A DNA stretch of 64,000 nucleotides. It comes from Allantophomopsis cytisporea. Its lineage: Eukaryota; Ascomycota; Leotiomycetes; Phacidiales; Phacidiaceae. Under the pieces are notes generated by a model. That model saw only the letters and a program-made list of their open reading frames with translations, was not told where the DNA came from and made no database searches. Location: contig CP103027.1 in assembly GCA_024752435.1 (NCBI GenBank), forward strand, positions 1,550,001 through 1,614,000, written 5' to 3'. A program made the translations under genes and the position numbers. Positions 23,828 through 36,219 of this stretch are shown here, piece after piece (position 1 is the first letter of the stretch; every line of letters begins with the position of its first letter).

Positions 23828-25012
23828 ATGGGTGGAGATCTCAACTTGAAGAAGTCATGGCATCCAGTGCTCATGAGCAATCAGCGGAGGGTGTGGGAAG
23901 AAGAAAAGAAGGCCTTGGACGAGAGAAAACGAACCGAGCAACGTATCAAGGAGCTGAAGGAAGAGCGCGCCAAAGAAGAGATCCAAAACAAGCTTGAGGC
24001 TGCAGGCAGTCGAAAGCGCGTCGATAGGGTAGACTGGATGTACCAGGGTCCTTCAAGTGGGCAGGCGGGTACTACAGAGGAGATGGAAGGGTACCTTCTT
24101 GGAAAGCGACGTATCGATGGTCTCATTAAGGGCAATGATCACAAGAAACTAGAGAAGAAGGCCGCGGAGGACAGTTTTATGGCTCTGCAGCATGCGAATA
24201 CTCTACGAGATACAGCGGCGAAGGTACGAGAAGATCCAATGTTGGCGATCAAGAAGCAGGAACAGGCTGCCTATGAGGCTATGATGAACGACCCGATCAA
24301 GAGAAGACAGATGCTAGCAGCTATTGGTGGCGGAGAGGAGAAATCGAAGACGAAGGAGAAGAAACACCGAAGACACCATCATCGCCACAGAGACGAATCT
24401 GATGATGAGAGAAGGTCCAAGCGTCGCCGAGAAGATGACGATGAGAGAGGATATCGTCATCGCCACAGAGACGATTCAGAGGATGAGAGAAGGCACAAGC
24501 GAAGACGTCGATCTCCGTCTTCTGACCGATCAAGATCCCGCACACCTGAAAGCCGAAGACGTTCATATCCACCAAGCAGAGATGACAGAGACCGACGAAG
24601 AGATTCGGGTCGGGATGAGAGATCTCGTGGGAGATATCAAGACAACCGCAGGTATCCTGAAGAGCGATCGGACAGAGGACCACCAAGATATTCGAACAGA
24701 CCCAATGGATTTCATGGAAATGAGTCCAGAAATGAGATTTTGGCCGAAGAGAAGGAAGCTGAACGCCAACGAAAGCTTGCTGCAATGCAGCAGGATGCTT
24801 CAGCACTGGATGACGATCGTGAGAAGCGTCTTGCCGCTTTAGCAGAGAAGGAGAAGGCGGATCGAGAGGCTGAAGACGCTTCTAGAGCCAAGTCGTCGAA
24901 ATATGGTGACAAGGGAGATTTCACAATGGGGCTGAATAGGAAGGCTGGCGAATTGGATTTAGGAGAGAGAATTGGCAGAGGGAGAAGAGGACTAGTGAGG
25001 GATGACGAGTAA
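23828..25012 (+). CDS. CWC25: Pre-mRNA-splicing factor Cwc25 (394 aa)
   Basis: A single exon. The N-terminus M-G-G-D-L-N-L-K-K-S-W-H-P is the family signature and continues into a charged coiled-coil segment (CIR N-terminal type) ending near V-D-W-M-Y-Q-G-P at about residues 68-76. A second conserved helix contains E-D-P-M-L-A-I-K-K-Q-E. After residue 170 comes a long Arg/Asp/Ser/His-rich RS-like region, then a short conserved C-terminal block with M-G-L-N-R-K and E-R-I-G-R. Cwc25 joins the spliceosome at the first catalytic step. The 3' end converges on the NIPSNAP gene, 673 nt away. Confidence 0.93.
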   Translation: MGGDLNLKKSWHPVLMSNQRRVWEEEKKALDERKRTEQRIKELKEERAKEEIQNKLEAAGSRKRVDRVDWMYQGPSSGQAGTTEEMEGYLLGKRRIDGLIKGNDHKKLEKKAAEDSFMALQHANTLRDTAAKVREDPMLAIKKQEQAAYEAMMNDPIKRRQMLAAIGGGEEKSKTKEKKHRRHHHRHRDESDDERRSKRRREDDDERGYRHRHRDDSEDERRHKRRRRSPSSDRSRSRTPESRRRSYPPSRDDRDRRRDSGRDERSRGRYQDNRRYPEERSDRGPPRYSNRPNGFHGNESRNEILAEEKEAERQRKLAAMQQDASALDDDREKRLAALAEKEKADREAEDASRAKSSKYGDKGDFTMGLNRKAGELDLGERIGRGRRGLVRDDE

Positions 25013-25685
25013 CTAGTCGCAAACTGTTGATAAGAGATGAAAGATAAATATAATACAAGGACTGAACTGGATGTTCTTAGCGATTTTGCGGGTAGCAAAA
25101 TTCTGGTTATAGTATCTATCCCACTCATCTTTGATGGTGCCTTGAAGTCTACGTAAAAAATATTCATTTCTCGACTCTCCTATACTTCAATCCGCGACAA
25201 TTCCCTCTAACATGTCAACCCGACTTTCAAACGTTGACATTTTTCATGTCATTCTTGAAACGGATCATTTTGCTGCCGTTTTGAAGATCAAGAAAACTTT
25301 ATAACTTCATACAGATAGGCAAATAGATGACGCAGTGCGTTGATTTCATGCCTCTTGGAAATTCACGACTTTAAATCACTATACAACTCTTAGTACTCTA
25401 AATGCACCCACATTCTACTGTAATCGTAATTTGAGAAGGATTTGTGATTCCTGCTTTCCTGCTACTTAATTTCGGATTTTCGAAGGATATAGGATATGTA
25501 GTAATTGCAACTGAAATCAACACCTCCAATTCGCCATATATGGAACGCATGGCTACTGCGCTCCTTGTCAAAGTACGTATCGGAATAAATTTCATATTGA
25601 AAAACTGGATTGGGGGCCTGCAACCCATGATATTGATCAACTATGCTACAACTCCAGGCTATGAACAACGACAGGATAAGACCGT
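25013..25685. other. Convergent 3' intergenic region
   Basis: AT-rich 3' flanks of two converging genes. Short frames are open on both strands but resemble no family. Nothing further is supported. Confidence 0.4.
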
Positions 25686-26828
25686 TCAAGCAACAGGACT
25701 CCACGGCATAGGAATAAGAATCCGGCTCTTCATATCTTGGATAAGCGGCACAGTCTTGTGAACGGTATCTCCCCAACCCTCGATCTCCCAGCTCTGCTCC
25801 CTTCGGCGTTTGCGCTCCTCCAAATTCGCAAACTGCCAGAGATGATGCACTGTGTTCAGCTCTCCAATCTGTACAAACCACGCTCCCACACCTTCCATGA
25901 CCTCCCTTCTTGCCTTGAGACCGCGACGCCAGTGGGTTTCCCATTCCAGAAGATTGCCCGGGTGCAAAGTGTAGGATCGAAGCTCGAAAATGCCTCCGAG
26001 TTGACGTGGTGGGGTTGTCGGCCAGAAAGAGAACTCTTGCATAAGAGAAGTGTGCTTGGCTGTGATCAAAGACTTCAACTTCTTGTCGAAGGCAGAGAAA
26101 TCGGGATGAGTGGAGATCGAATTAAGTGAATCATGATATCCATCATATTTTTGGTATTCCCATATGTGTACTTTGTTGATTAGCATCTATTTCAAGATCA
26201 GGAGATGTGGCTTACCGAAAGTATCACAATCGCCCACCTCAGTCCTCCAGCTGCCTACCAAGTTTACCTTGTTCTCTGGCATATTTGCCATTTTTGGATA
26301 CCAGCTGCCAACCAGCTCTACATATTCGTCCACCTTATCAGGTTTTACAGCATGGAACACAATGGAGTGAACATACTTTCCTCTAGCAAGAACTTGACTG
26401 AAGGATTGTTCAATCTCCTTTTCCATTTCTCTGCCAGCTGTCGTACCGTGAATGAGACTCTTCAGCATGCCCTTCTTTTCGTTGGGTTCTTTGAGCTCTG
26501 TTGTAGCACCTGTAAGCCAAGGAAAGGCATAATATTAACAAAACTGGACTCGCATTGCTCGCATCTGGAGCAGTGGGAGATAGCAACCTGGATTTGGAAT
26601 TGGGACGGAATTGCGCTTATCTGTGAACGCACTTGTTTCCTTCTTCTTTTGATTTTCAGCAATTTTGGCCCGGAATTCTGTCTGTTTGGCCTCAAAACTG
26701 GTAACTCCCTCGGGAGTGATGTCGCCCAATGCAGGCGTTCGACAGCATACTGTTGTGGACGAGAAGGAACGTGCAAGTGAGCTGCTTTTCATGAGATGAG
26801 AGCTCCGAGCTAAGCTTCGAGAATACAT
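25686..26828 (-). CDS. NIPSNAP-family mitochondrial protein (339 aa)
   Basis: There are three exons: 26588-26828, 26216-26509 and 25686-26170. The first donor is GTTGCT, weaker than the others, and the acceptors are canonical. The N-terminus is Ser/Arg-rich with no acidic residue in the first 30 positions, as expected for a mitochondrial presequence. Two ferredoxin-like NIPSNAP units follow. The first has V-H-S-I-V-F-H-A-V-K-P and G-S-W. The second has the conserved F-E-L-R-S-Y-T-L-H-P-G and W-E-T-H-W-R-R-G. NIPSNAP proteins are mitochondrial. In animals they signal mitophagy, but the fungal role is unsettled. It is divergent from ATP18. Confidence 0.9.
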
Positions 26829-27364
26829 GATTGATTTGAGAGAATATCGCGAGTATTGTTGTGGTGGTGTTTGTGTTGTTTTGGGAAAGCTGGCCGTAAA
26901 TGACGCGGTGTAGGTACTTAGCTCTCGATATATGTACCTAGGTAGTGGATTCCCGCTTATTCTGTTCTGTTACGTTGGAGCGGAGATCATTCGATAAGCT
27001 GCACACGAGGGGATGGAATCATAAGATATCAGATATGAAACAAAAGACACAATCTCGTCGATCATGAATTACTTGAATCCTTTGATCAATTGTCAAAATC
27101 AATAAGTTGAATAAATGAATGAGTGATTGAGTTCGTGATGATGATGGGGAAAGCGAGCAAGCTTCCCCGCAATCTGCTCGCTCTATGATAACACTTATGG
27201 GGCCATTAAAGTTGCTGCCATACAGTAGCCGTAAGGTACCCATTCTGCTTATGTAAGCTCCATCCTCAGCGACCTCCCGAGAAAGGCCTTCAACGTCGCC
27301 GGCGTCACCGCATCGCAACATTCAAGAGACTTCCACCAATCTCCTCTCGCAATCAAAAATCAAC
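26829..27364. promoter_or_regulatory. Divergent promoter region NIPSNAP gene / ATP18
   Basis: The 536 nt between the two start codons hold no supported gene. The short frame near 27019-27321 on the minus strand is not convincing. Both flanking genes encode mitochondrial proteins, so shared control is possible but not shown. Confidence 0.4.
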
Positions 27365-27859
27365 ATGTCTCTCCTCGGCAAGAAGTTCCCGGCCCCAGTT
27401 GGTGAGTCAATGGCAATGCATGAGCTCAGAACGGAACAATTACTGACGAGCTTCAGCCGGCCCAATGGCTCCTTTCTACGCTGCCGGTATGTTCACATTT
27501 ACAATGCGACCGAGAACGATCCCATCGAGGCTTTGATGATGTTCCAAAGGGGGTGCGATGGATTTGATTGATGTGGTGATGTCGTTATGACTCAGTACAT
27601 CGAAGCTCCGAATCGGCCTCTTCACCCCCATCAAAGACCAATACAATTGCTGCGAACCACAGAATGCAGTCCAACTCGAATTGAAACTGATAGAAGCACA
27701 GGCCTCATCATCATGTACGGTATCAACTCCGCTGCTACCGCTATGTCCAACAGTGTGTTCCCTTTTGACCTCATTCCGTGTCTTATACTGACATTTTTAG
27801 GCGCTGAGTTCAAGAACGACCCACGCAACCCAAACGCTGGCAAGGCTGAGAAGCACTAG
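27365..27859 (+). CDS. ATP18: ATP synthase subunit j / i (58 aa)
   Basis: Four tiny exons, 27365-27401, 27457-27486, 27702-27752 and 27801-27859, join in frame to a 58-residue protein starting M-S-L-L-G-K-K-F-P. The family features are all present: a single membrane helix (F-Y-A-A-G-L-I-I-M-Y-G-I-N) and the conserved end E-F-K-N-D-P-R-N-P-N. Atp18 is a small inner-membrane subunit of the mitochondrial F1Fo ATP synthase peripheral/membrane sector. The introns are 55, 215 and 48 nt. The second is long for this window, and exon 2 is only 30 nt, so automatic gene callers could easily miss the gene. The 3' end converges on RRP40. Confidence 0.93.
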
Positions 27860-28482
27860 ATGGAGATCGATCATCAATTGATGAGATATATAGTGGATGG
27901 GTACTAGCATAATTTCTTCGTGTTAGCATAGAGAACGCGACGTTATCCGGACACGAACCTATTGCTTATTGAGGTGATGGAATTATGAGTGACACAAGTT
28001 CAAATAATCAATGATTGGATCCCAATGTGGAGAGCTAAACCATGGGACATTTAACCTCCGGCATCAACGCCACTATAACTATCTGGTTTGGATCAACAGG
28101 TTACGATAAATGGTAATGGAGGGCAAGGATGAGTGAGGCATAGTAGTGGGGGTAATTTGGATTAGGAACTCTCCACGTGATGCCACATATATGGACTGTG
28201 AGAAGAGCAATTTTGCCGTACCCATAACGCTTTTTCCCATGCTTTCCCTAAAATAAAAGTACAAAGATAAACTCAATCTAGCACCTGATATCTACAACGA
28301 TGCTTGAAGTCACACTGGCATATCTCTCATTTTTTGGCATCTCTGCATATTTGACCCTTTTCGAGCTCAAGCTCATGTATTCAGATGCTGCTTCATGATA
28401 TTCTATTCATGCTTTGAACGCCATAACACCATTCCATGCAACCATAACTCCGTTCTTGATTTGGAACTCATCACAATCTCCA
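27860..28482. other. Convergent 3' intergenic region
   Basis: These are AT-rich 3' flanks of ATP18 and RRP40. I see no coding region or repeats. Confidence 0.4.
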
Positions 28483-29269
28483 TCAGAGATCTTTCACCAG
28501 TTTTCGCACCAGCTTTTTCTGCTCCTCCAACGTCAGGTGCTTCTCATCTGTCTCCTGGATAGCCTTCATCACGGCCAATGTGGACTTCACACTCTTACTA
28601 TCCACCCAAACCTTGCCATTTCTTCCAATTGCAATCTCAAACACTACACCTTGTCCACCCAACTCTTCTAATACCGACAATCGACCTTGTTCGATTTGCT
28701 TTGACATCATGAGTCTTCTTGCCATGCCCAAAGATACATCAAACAGCATTCCTCCGGTAAGTGGACCCAAGCCCTCTGATTTACCTGTTGTCACAGATAC
28801 ACATTCCAGTTCAGGATCCATGTGTTTGTTTGCGAGACTGATACGCGCATACACCAACGAGCCTTGGGAAAGGTTTGGCTTTGTCTTTCTTGTCGCTCCT
28901 TCGAAGGATAATTGCGGAAGGGTTGCGAAGGAAGTATAGTCCGTGATGCTGGCATGGTAGACATCGGCGGCAGAATGGTGAATGGTAGCTATGACTAGAT
29001 CGCCAACTGCAGGTATGTACTGTCATACAGTCAGCTCAAGAATACATGAGAGAACTTGTTAATCTTACGCGACCACCATTGTATTCAACCCAGATAGCGT
29101 TCTTTCTTGCATCCGTACACAATTGCCCCGCTACTGTTGAAGTAATCGTATTTGGAGGAATGTGTCGCAGTCCAGGACCCAACTTGATAGGCAAGGTTGG
29201 ATGGGAAGGCAGAGAAGCTGCATCCAACTCATCACCAGGTAAAACGAAGTTTTCTGAAATTGTCGTCAT
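28483..29269 (-). CDS. RRP40: Exosome cap subunit Rrp40 (245 aa)
   Basis: There are two exons, 29069-29269 and 28483-29019, with a 49-nt intron (GTAAGA..GACAG). The order is an N-terminal domain with L-P-G-D-E-L and G-P-G-L-R, an S1 domain beginning Y-I-P-A-V-G-D-L-V-I-A, then a KH-like C-terminal part with G-R-N-G-K-V-W-V-D in place of the G-x-N-G-x-I-W-V of homologues. Length matches the family. Rrp40 is one of the three S1/KH cap subunits of the RNA exosome, acting in nucleus and cytoplasm in 3'-5' RNA decay and processing. It shares a 222-nt divergent promoter with SSZ1. Confidence 0.94.
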
Positions 29270-29491
29270 GATTTTGTGGTTATAAGTCGAAATAAAATAA
29301 ATTCCAATAGGTAATGCGATCAAGATGAAATGTTCAGCCTTACATGAGCGGCTGATGCCGAGCAAAGCACGCTAATGAAATTTCTGGACTGCAGTGCCAA
29401 AAGTTCCAGGAAGCCCTCGAAGGCCTTATCGACGACGCCTCTTGATCTTTACCCTCAATCTTCACTTCACGAATTTTTTATACCTTTCAAG
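29270..29491. promoter_or_regulatory. Bidirectional promoter RRP40 / SSZ1
   Basis: Only 222 nt separate the two start codons. Both genes act in gene expression (RNA decay and ribosome-associated folding), so shared regulation is plausible, but I see no specific site that proves it. Confidence 0.5.
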
Positions 29492-31283
29492 ATGTCGGCA
29501 AACGGTACTTCAACTGGCAGACATGCCATCGGTATTGCTTTTGGTAACTCCAACAGCTCTATCGCTTTCACCACCGCCGAGGACAAGGCTGAGGTTATTG
29601 CCAACGAGGATGGAGGTATGTTTATGCTCTATTGTTAGACAAGATGTGATCGAGACTGACTTTCTTAGATCGTCAGATTCCATCTGTTTTGTCCTACGTT
29701 GATGGAGAGGAGTACTCTGGTCAGCAAGCCAAGGCACAGCTTATTCGCAACCACAAGAACACTGTCGCTTACTTCAGAGACTTCATCGGTCAAGAGTATG
29801 TGCATATACATTGATATTGGAGCTTGAACTGACATCTTCCAGCTTCGCATCAGTAGACCCAACTCACACCCATTTCTCCGCTCACCCAATTGCTCACGAA
29901 GATGCCGTTGCATTCACTATCCAAGACAAGGAGGGCGAGGATTCCCCATCTACCGTTTCCATTTCTGAGATCACCACTCGCCACCTCAGAAGACTTATGA
30001 CCTCCGCATCCGACTACACTGGTAAGAAGGTCACCTCCGCTGTCATCACTGTTCCAACCAACTTCAGCGAGAAGCAAAAGGCCGCTTTGACCAAGGCCGC
30101 TAAGGACGCCGACCTCGAGGTCCTTCAGTTTATTCACGAGCCAATTGCTGCTCTTCTTGCCTACGATGCCCGCCCAGAGGCCCACATCTCCGACAAGATC
30201 GTTGTTGTTGCCGACTTGGGAGGAACCCGCTCAGATGTTGCTGTTGTTGCATCAAGAGGTGGAATGTACACTATTTTGGCTACTGCCCACGACTTTGAGT
30301 ACGCAGGTGTTCACCTCGACCAAGTTCTTATGGATCACTTCGCCAAGGAGTTCATCAAGTGGAACACCACTGATCCAAGAATTGAGCAGCGCCCAGCTGC
30401 CAAGCTCCGTGCCGAGGCCGAGGCTTGCAAGAAGGCTTTGTCCATTGGTACTAACGCCTCTTTCTCTATTGAATCTTTGGCTGAGGGAGCTGATTTCCAA
30501 TCTACTATTAACCGTCTCCGCTATGAGACTATTGCCCGCAAGGTCTTTGATGGTTTCACCCGTTTGATTGAGGGTGTCGTTGCCAAGGCTGGACTTGACC
30601 GTCTCGACATTGACGAGATCATCCTTTCCGGAGGAACTTCCCACACCCCAAAGATCGCCCGTAACTTGCAGGCTATTTTCCCAGATACCACCACCATCTG
30701 GGCACCATCTACCTCCCCTGTCGCCATCAACCCATCCGAGTTGCAGGCTCGTGGAGCCGCTCTCCAGGCCTCCCTTATCCAGGAGTTCGAGAACGAGGAC
30801 ATTGAGCAATCCACCCACCCCGCTGTCACCACCGTCAAGCACCTTTCTCACGCTATTGGTGTCATTTCCATTACTGAGGACGAGACCAAGGGTGTCTTCA
30901 CCCCGATCATCCACACCGAGACTGCCGTTCCAGCACGCCGCACCGTGCACGTTTCCGCTCCAAAGGATGGCGGTGACGTCCTCGTCAAGATCGTTGAGGG
31001 TGGATCCCACATCAAGGTCACCAAGCCTGAGCCAAAGACCAAGGAGCAGAAGCAGGAGGAGGATAGTGATTACGATTCCGAGGATGATGAGGAGGAAGAG
31101 GACGTCAGAGAGAAGGTCTGGAAGTCCGGAAAGGTTCTTGCTGAGGCTGCTGTCAGAAACGTCAAGAAGAACCACCACGTTGAGGTTGTTATCAACGTTG
31201 CGGCGGATTTGAGCGTTACCATTACTGCTAGAGAGGTTGGTGGTAAGGGTGGTGTTAGAGGACACTTGGCTGCTCCACAGTAG
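29492..31283 (+). CDS. SSZ1: Ssz1, Hsp70-like subunit of the ribosome-associated complex (563 aa)
   Basis: There are three exons: 29492-29615, 29669-29795 and 29843-31283. The protein has an Hsp70 nucleotide-binding fold with divergent motifs: G-I-A-F-G-N-S-N in place of the usual G-I-D-L-G-T-T, then A-D-L-G-G-T-R-S-D, and I-L-S-G-G-T. The substrate-binding region is truncated, and an acidic D/E run occurs near residue 490. These features separate Ssz1 from canonical Hsp70s. Ssz1 pairs with Zuo1 in RAC, which stimulates Ssb on translating ribosomes. Codon use in the body is strongly biased to C/G-ending codons (GCC, AAG, ATC, ACC), which fits high expression. Confidence 0.95.
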
Positions 31284-33326
31284 ATTTCAAATCACTGCAA
31301 GGACCCATAGACTCTGTTTTTTTTATGTTGGAGAAAAAGTTGAAGGTACGCATTTTGGGGCGTCTGTAAATAAAATAGAATAAACGGATGCCGTCTGGTT
31401 TAGAACATGTTTTGAGTTGTTTATAGTGAGATTGTACTGCTCTATTTCCGAATTGTATATACATGAAGCTTGAACCGATCACGTTTGTGTTTTTGGAACT
31501 TGAATGCCGAGTGGTGACCCCTTCTACGCAGCATAGCTCACAATAATAACAAAAGGACGTTGATACGAATCATGCTGTCAAGTCATAAAAATTGCCACCG
31601 ATATCATGGTCATCATAACGACTGGCATCGCCATCCTCATCGCCACGAACATTGCGATATGAGCAAGCTACTTAACTTCTCCAGTGTTTTCGTACAATTT
31701 CGACGCCGTAAAATCTAGCTCTTTGATTATGGAACTGACCTTGCTTCCTTTCAGCTTTTTGGTTGTCGTCTTTCATATACCGTATTCAGCTTTCTTGAAC
31801 TCCTTACTGTGTTTATTCATGTCTTTTTTTCTTCTTTTTTTTTCCCCTTTCTTTTTTTGTCTCGGATTTAGATTATCGAGTGATCAAGAGGATTTCGAAT
31901 CTTAGTAGAAATATCAATTGCAAAACATACCTTCCAGCGTAAAAGACTCCTTAGTTTTAAAGAGATTGCAGAGGCTACAGGAAACTCCAAGCCCAGAAGT
32001 ACCGTATATGGAAGATCACATCGCGTACCTGCATCTCACGTGCATGTTCTGCAGACTGAGAGTGAGTACCTTACACCGTTGGACGAATGCCGATGCAAGG
32101 GGCATCACACGCCATGGTGCTCATCGATTCTGCCATCATTCATTCATCACCCAATCACCATCCGCTCATTGTCCAATCCATCATCCATCATCCATCATGC
32201 GATGAGACAGCTGCGCGACAGCTGCAGTGTTATCAGCAATACGGAGTACACATAAGGCTGTCTTGCACCTGCGAGTAATCTCACCCATTGTCCAGTCGCA
32301 AGCTTCCCATTCCTCTCGTTGCACCCATTCCATGCAGCAAATCTTCCCACCGCTATCATTATCGTCATTACTGCATACATTCATAAATGAAGCAACCTAC
32401 AGATACGGCGCAATGCGTCTAAACAATCATTGTTCCGTTCCATTCCATTCCATCTTCTCGTTACTCTGCGTAACAGGCTCTCTCACAGCATTCATCAAGC
32501 CAAACATTACTCGTATTCATTCCCAGCGTTGGAAAGGCAACTGCTGCGTACAGCTTTCTCAGCCAGCATCGTAGCACAGCAGAGCAGAGCGTCTGTAACA
32601 TAACAAACAATAAGGCCCTCTGTACTGACCGTCATTTGTGCAAGGAACAGTCGCACCAACCATACACGGGTATATAGCGAAACACGACCAGCCTCACCTC
32701 ATGTCCCCCAGTCATGTCGCTACACATCCGAACGCAAAGGCATGAGCGCAAAGAGGAAGTTATCTCAAGTCCCTTATGCTTCAATCCAACCTAAGCTGAG
32801 ATAGATGGCGAGATGGTGGAGGGCAGATAATCCATACAATGAAATAGGCGAATCTTTCGTCGTAACTATGAGCAGTCTATGTACACGCCCCATTTCCATC
32901 CCCATTCTCATTCCCATCATTACCCAAGACCCCCCTTTCCCATCAACCGACAAGAGCGATGGGGGGAAAATGGTACAGAGCACAGCATCCGACCAACAAG
33001 CCAAATCTCCTCCCATAAGCCGAAGCGCTTGTTGCGCATGTAAGTAGCATCGCGAAATGACTTCAAGTCAAACCACGTCGTCGCTCTCCACAGGCGGGCG
33101 TGCACGGGGCATCTTTTCCTCGCCGGCTCCTCTCCACATTACAAGCGGCGAGCTATGCATACCCGCTTGGGCTGCGCACTGAGCACCCATGGCCCCGCGG
33201 CCTGACAGGTGATGAGGGTCAACGGCGTTGGGGTGGTGGGGGGGTTGCTTGGTGCCATTGGGGGTGAGAGTGTCATTTCCCGTGAGATTGCATAGTAACG
33301 AGGTGAGGTGTACGGAGATGGGACTT

Positions 33327-33372
33327 TCGAGGTCGAGGTCGAGGTCGAGGTCGAGGTCGAGGTTGAGGTCGG
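33327..33372. repeat. GGTCGA hexamer repeat
   Basis: About seven GGTCGA units, with one G-to-T change in the last, followed by a related GGAGGTC duplication. Confidence 0.85.
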
Positions 33373-33513
33373 AGGTCGGAGGTCAGTGTGAATAGTACGG
33401 GACTTACGTAGGGAGGTTGTCGATGATGGTTGCATGAGGGGCACTGCGCAGTACGTGTGTGTGAGAGGTGAGAGTGGGAAGGGGAATGAGGTCGGGTTGG
33501 TTGGTATTCTGTA

Positions 33514-33560
33514 ACTTGCACTTGCACTTGCACTTGCACTTGCACCTGCACCTGCACTTG
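33514..33560. repeat. CTTGCA hexamer repeat
   Basis: About eight CTTGCA/CCTGCA units. It lies 140 nt from the GGTCGA array. Confidence 0.85.
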
Positions 33561-34423
33561 TGACTTGCGACTTCACTCAGACTCTCGCTGTCGCATGTCC
33601 CTCCCATGCCACGCACTCGCACTTCGCGCATCATACGTATGGTGTGTGATGTCCCTCAATTTCGGATTTCGACTTTTCTACAGGCAGTCACGAGATGCAC
33701 ATCCCAACAGCAGATTTCGCGGAATCCGATCAGACCAGTCCAGCATTGTACCCCGTAAATTTGTATGCGTAACCAACTCTATCTTTCTCGTACCCCTCGG
33801 TCTTCGGCACCAGAGCAAGCGGAGAAACGATATCAATCAAACATACATGACCATACCAGACCATACCAGACCATGCCATACCAGACCCTACTACTCGCAT
33901 ACTGTGTACATACAACAAGAAGGCCATCCAGACCAGACCCCTCCACAGATCAACACTCAAAACCTACTCTTATCCAATACCCAAATCCAATTCATTTCCC
34001 TTCCCTTCCATTCCCTCCAAGGCCAATCCAATGCAATCCCCGCTCCCATCAACATGCACACCATATCCTACCCGCGCATCATCCTCCACGACGCAACCGC
34101 ACCCCCCCAAAAAAGCCACTTACCAAATTCCGTTAGCCAGGCACCGAAAATCTCTGCGACAAAGCTACATTATTTTTCCTACGAGTCATGATTGGTGGAC
34201 AGGCTTGTCGGGCAGGGTGGGTGGGGGGGGCATGAGAGAGAGAGGGAGAGAGAGAGAGGTTAGCGAGCGTGTGGGTTTGCTGGGGTGGTGGATGCACGCT
34301 TGGTGCCTGGCTAGGTCGCGTTGGGGAAAGGCGGGAGGGCTAGTTTCACGGAAATTAAGTACGTCGCGGACGAGGAGGGGGGATGTTGAGTTGTTGTGGG
34401 TAATGGGAGGATGATCGAGTCGA

Positions 34424-34497
34424 GTTGATTTGAGTCGAGTCGAGTCGAGTCGAAGTTGAGCAGGTCAAGCTTGCTTGCTTGCTTGCTTGCTTGCTTG
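34424..34497. repeat. GAGTC pentamers and TTGC tetramers
   Basis: Five GAGTC units and seven TTGC units, separated by about 15 nt. Confidence 0.8.
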
Positions 34498-34662
34498 GTA
34501 CCGGTCGTGGAGGCTTGGAGGCACAAACAACGAGATGCTTATCTCACCTCACTGTGCAATTACTCCGCCTGGTGACTGTCTTGTTCTTTGGATGAGGGGA
34601 GGGGGCTTGATTCAGAGGGTTTATGCTGGGTATACTGCGCATGAGGAAGAGAATGCGGATGA

Positions 34663-34722
34663 GGAACAGGAACAGGAACAGGAACAGGAATAGGAATAGG
34701 AATAGGAATAGGAACAGAAACA
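34663..34722. repeat. GGAACA/GGAATA hexamer repeat
   Basis: Four to five GGAACA units pass into four GGAATA units and back. All variation is at one position of the hexamer. Confidence 0.85.
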
Positions 34723-35829
34723 CAAAGACAAGAGGATGATCGTGAGATCTAAAGATTATCACACCGTGTCGCACATCTTACCCCGTGAGCGTAAATAGAA
34801 ATCAACAAAGGCCAGAGGAGGAAGGATTTACAGTTGCGAGACCTACAGCTGCTAGAATAGAAGTCCCGTCCTCAGATCCAGGTCTTTTCTTTGATGTTCT
34901 AGCCGCTACACCGTCGAAGGATCATTAACATCGGTTTGTCCCTCAGAATTGCAATATACGCAGTACGACCGAAGGGACTGGATGATCTACCGCACGTACA
35001 AAGATTGTACAGAGCTTGAATACAGGTGTGTGTCTGTATGAATCTTCATGAATAATCGACGTGTTTATTGGTACCGATGTACTCACTGTACATACTGCCT
35101 GCCAACCGCACATACGGCCTTTGTCGGTCCATCAGTCAAGCGATGATGATAATGATGATGGCAATAATGGAATGATAGTATGTAATGATGAAATGTCCTT
35201 ACCAGCTTATCCAGTAGCTGGATCCTCTAAATGCACAAATTTTACTCGAAATCATAATAGCAAAGAATTAGATCATTACGCCTGCGTTTTGATTTGTCCG
35301 GCTTATTCATTATTATTCATCATGAATTTTGATTTTTGATTTTTGATTTTTCTCGCTTTCGCTTTTGCTTTTGCTTTTCGGATATTTTTTTTTAAAGATT
35401 TTTACATGGTGTGTGTGTGTGTGTGAGCGAGCGGCCTTAGTCCTCATGGTCGGGTATTGCGCGGCGATAGAAGGAGCTATGTCGCTTTTGGGGTAGTGGA
35501 TTGAGACATATACACTCTAATTAACGTAAGGTAAGGTGAGTGGGTAGAATCACTTGACTCTCAAGTATTGACCGGTGCAAAGGAGAGTGAATTGTGTTTA
35601 CTCACCTTCGTCAAAGTCATGGCTATGGGAGTGGAGAAGATGGACCTTGTGCCTGTATGAACAAATATATACTGCATTGAGGGAGGATGGCAGATGGTAG
35701 ATAGTAGACAGCCATGGGGAAATGGGCGGCATGGACATGAGAGGACTAGAGAAGAGGGCATTCTCATTTGCCTTCATGGTACATTCTTTCTCTCCATGAT
35801 AGACATGAACATGGATAAGAACGTGGACC

Positions 35830-35885
35830 GAAGACATGGACGAAAGACATGGACGAAGACATGGACGAAGACATGGACGAAAACA
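35830..35885. repeat. GACATGGACGAA 12-mer repeat
   Basis: Four copies of a 12-nt unit, the second with one extra A. The unit is open in one plus-strand frame but no gene context supports translation. Confidence 0.8.
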
Positions 35886-36219
35886 TAAACGAAGGGCAAC
35901 CTGGAAGAACGTCTAATCTTCCCATATTATAAAGTAGGCAAGGTAATTAACACCAAGAGGAGATAGTTGAGATAGTTGAGATAGTTGATTGATAGTCACT
36001 GTGAGTACAAGTCCGTGTCGACCATGTCAAGACGCTTGCAGGCGTATGGAAGAGGTTCAGGTTGAAGTTGAGGGGGGGGGAGGTGGGAGAGTCCTAAGTA
36101 ATATAGAGTAAAGCACTAGGAAACGGAGGAGAGCGAGTAGAGAGAGGAAAGTGGGAGGGCAGAGGGAGGAGGGAAGAGGGAAGAGGGAAGTAAGTCTGTA
36201 TGGAGTACGGAGCACGGAG

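Noticed and set aside
30252..31265. 337-codon minus-strand frame opposite SSZ1
   Set aside because: It is a shadow frame caused by the strong codon bias of SSZ1, with composition set by the antisense of its codons.
34910..34935. AAGGATCATTA resembling the 3' end of 18S rRNA
   Set aside because: The match is only about 11 bases, and the sequence around it is not ribosomal.
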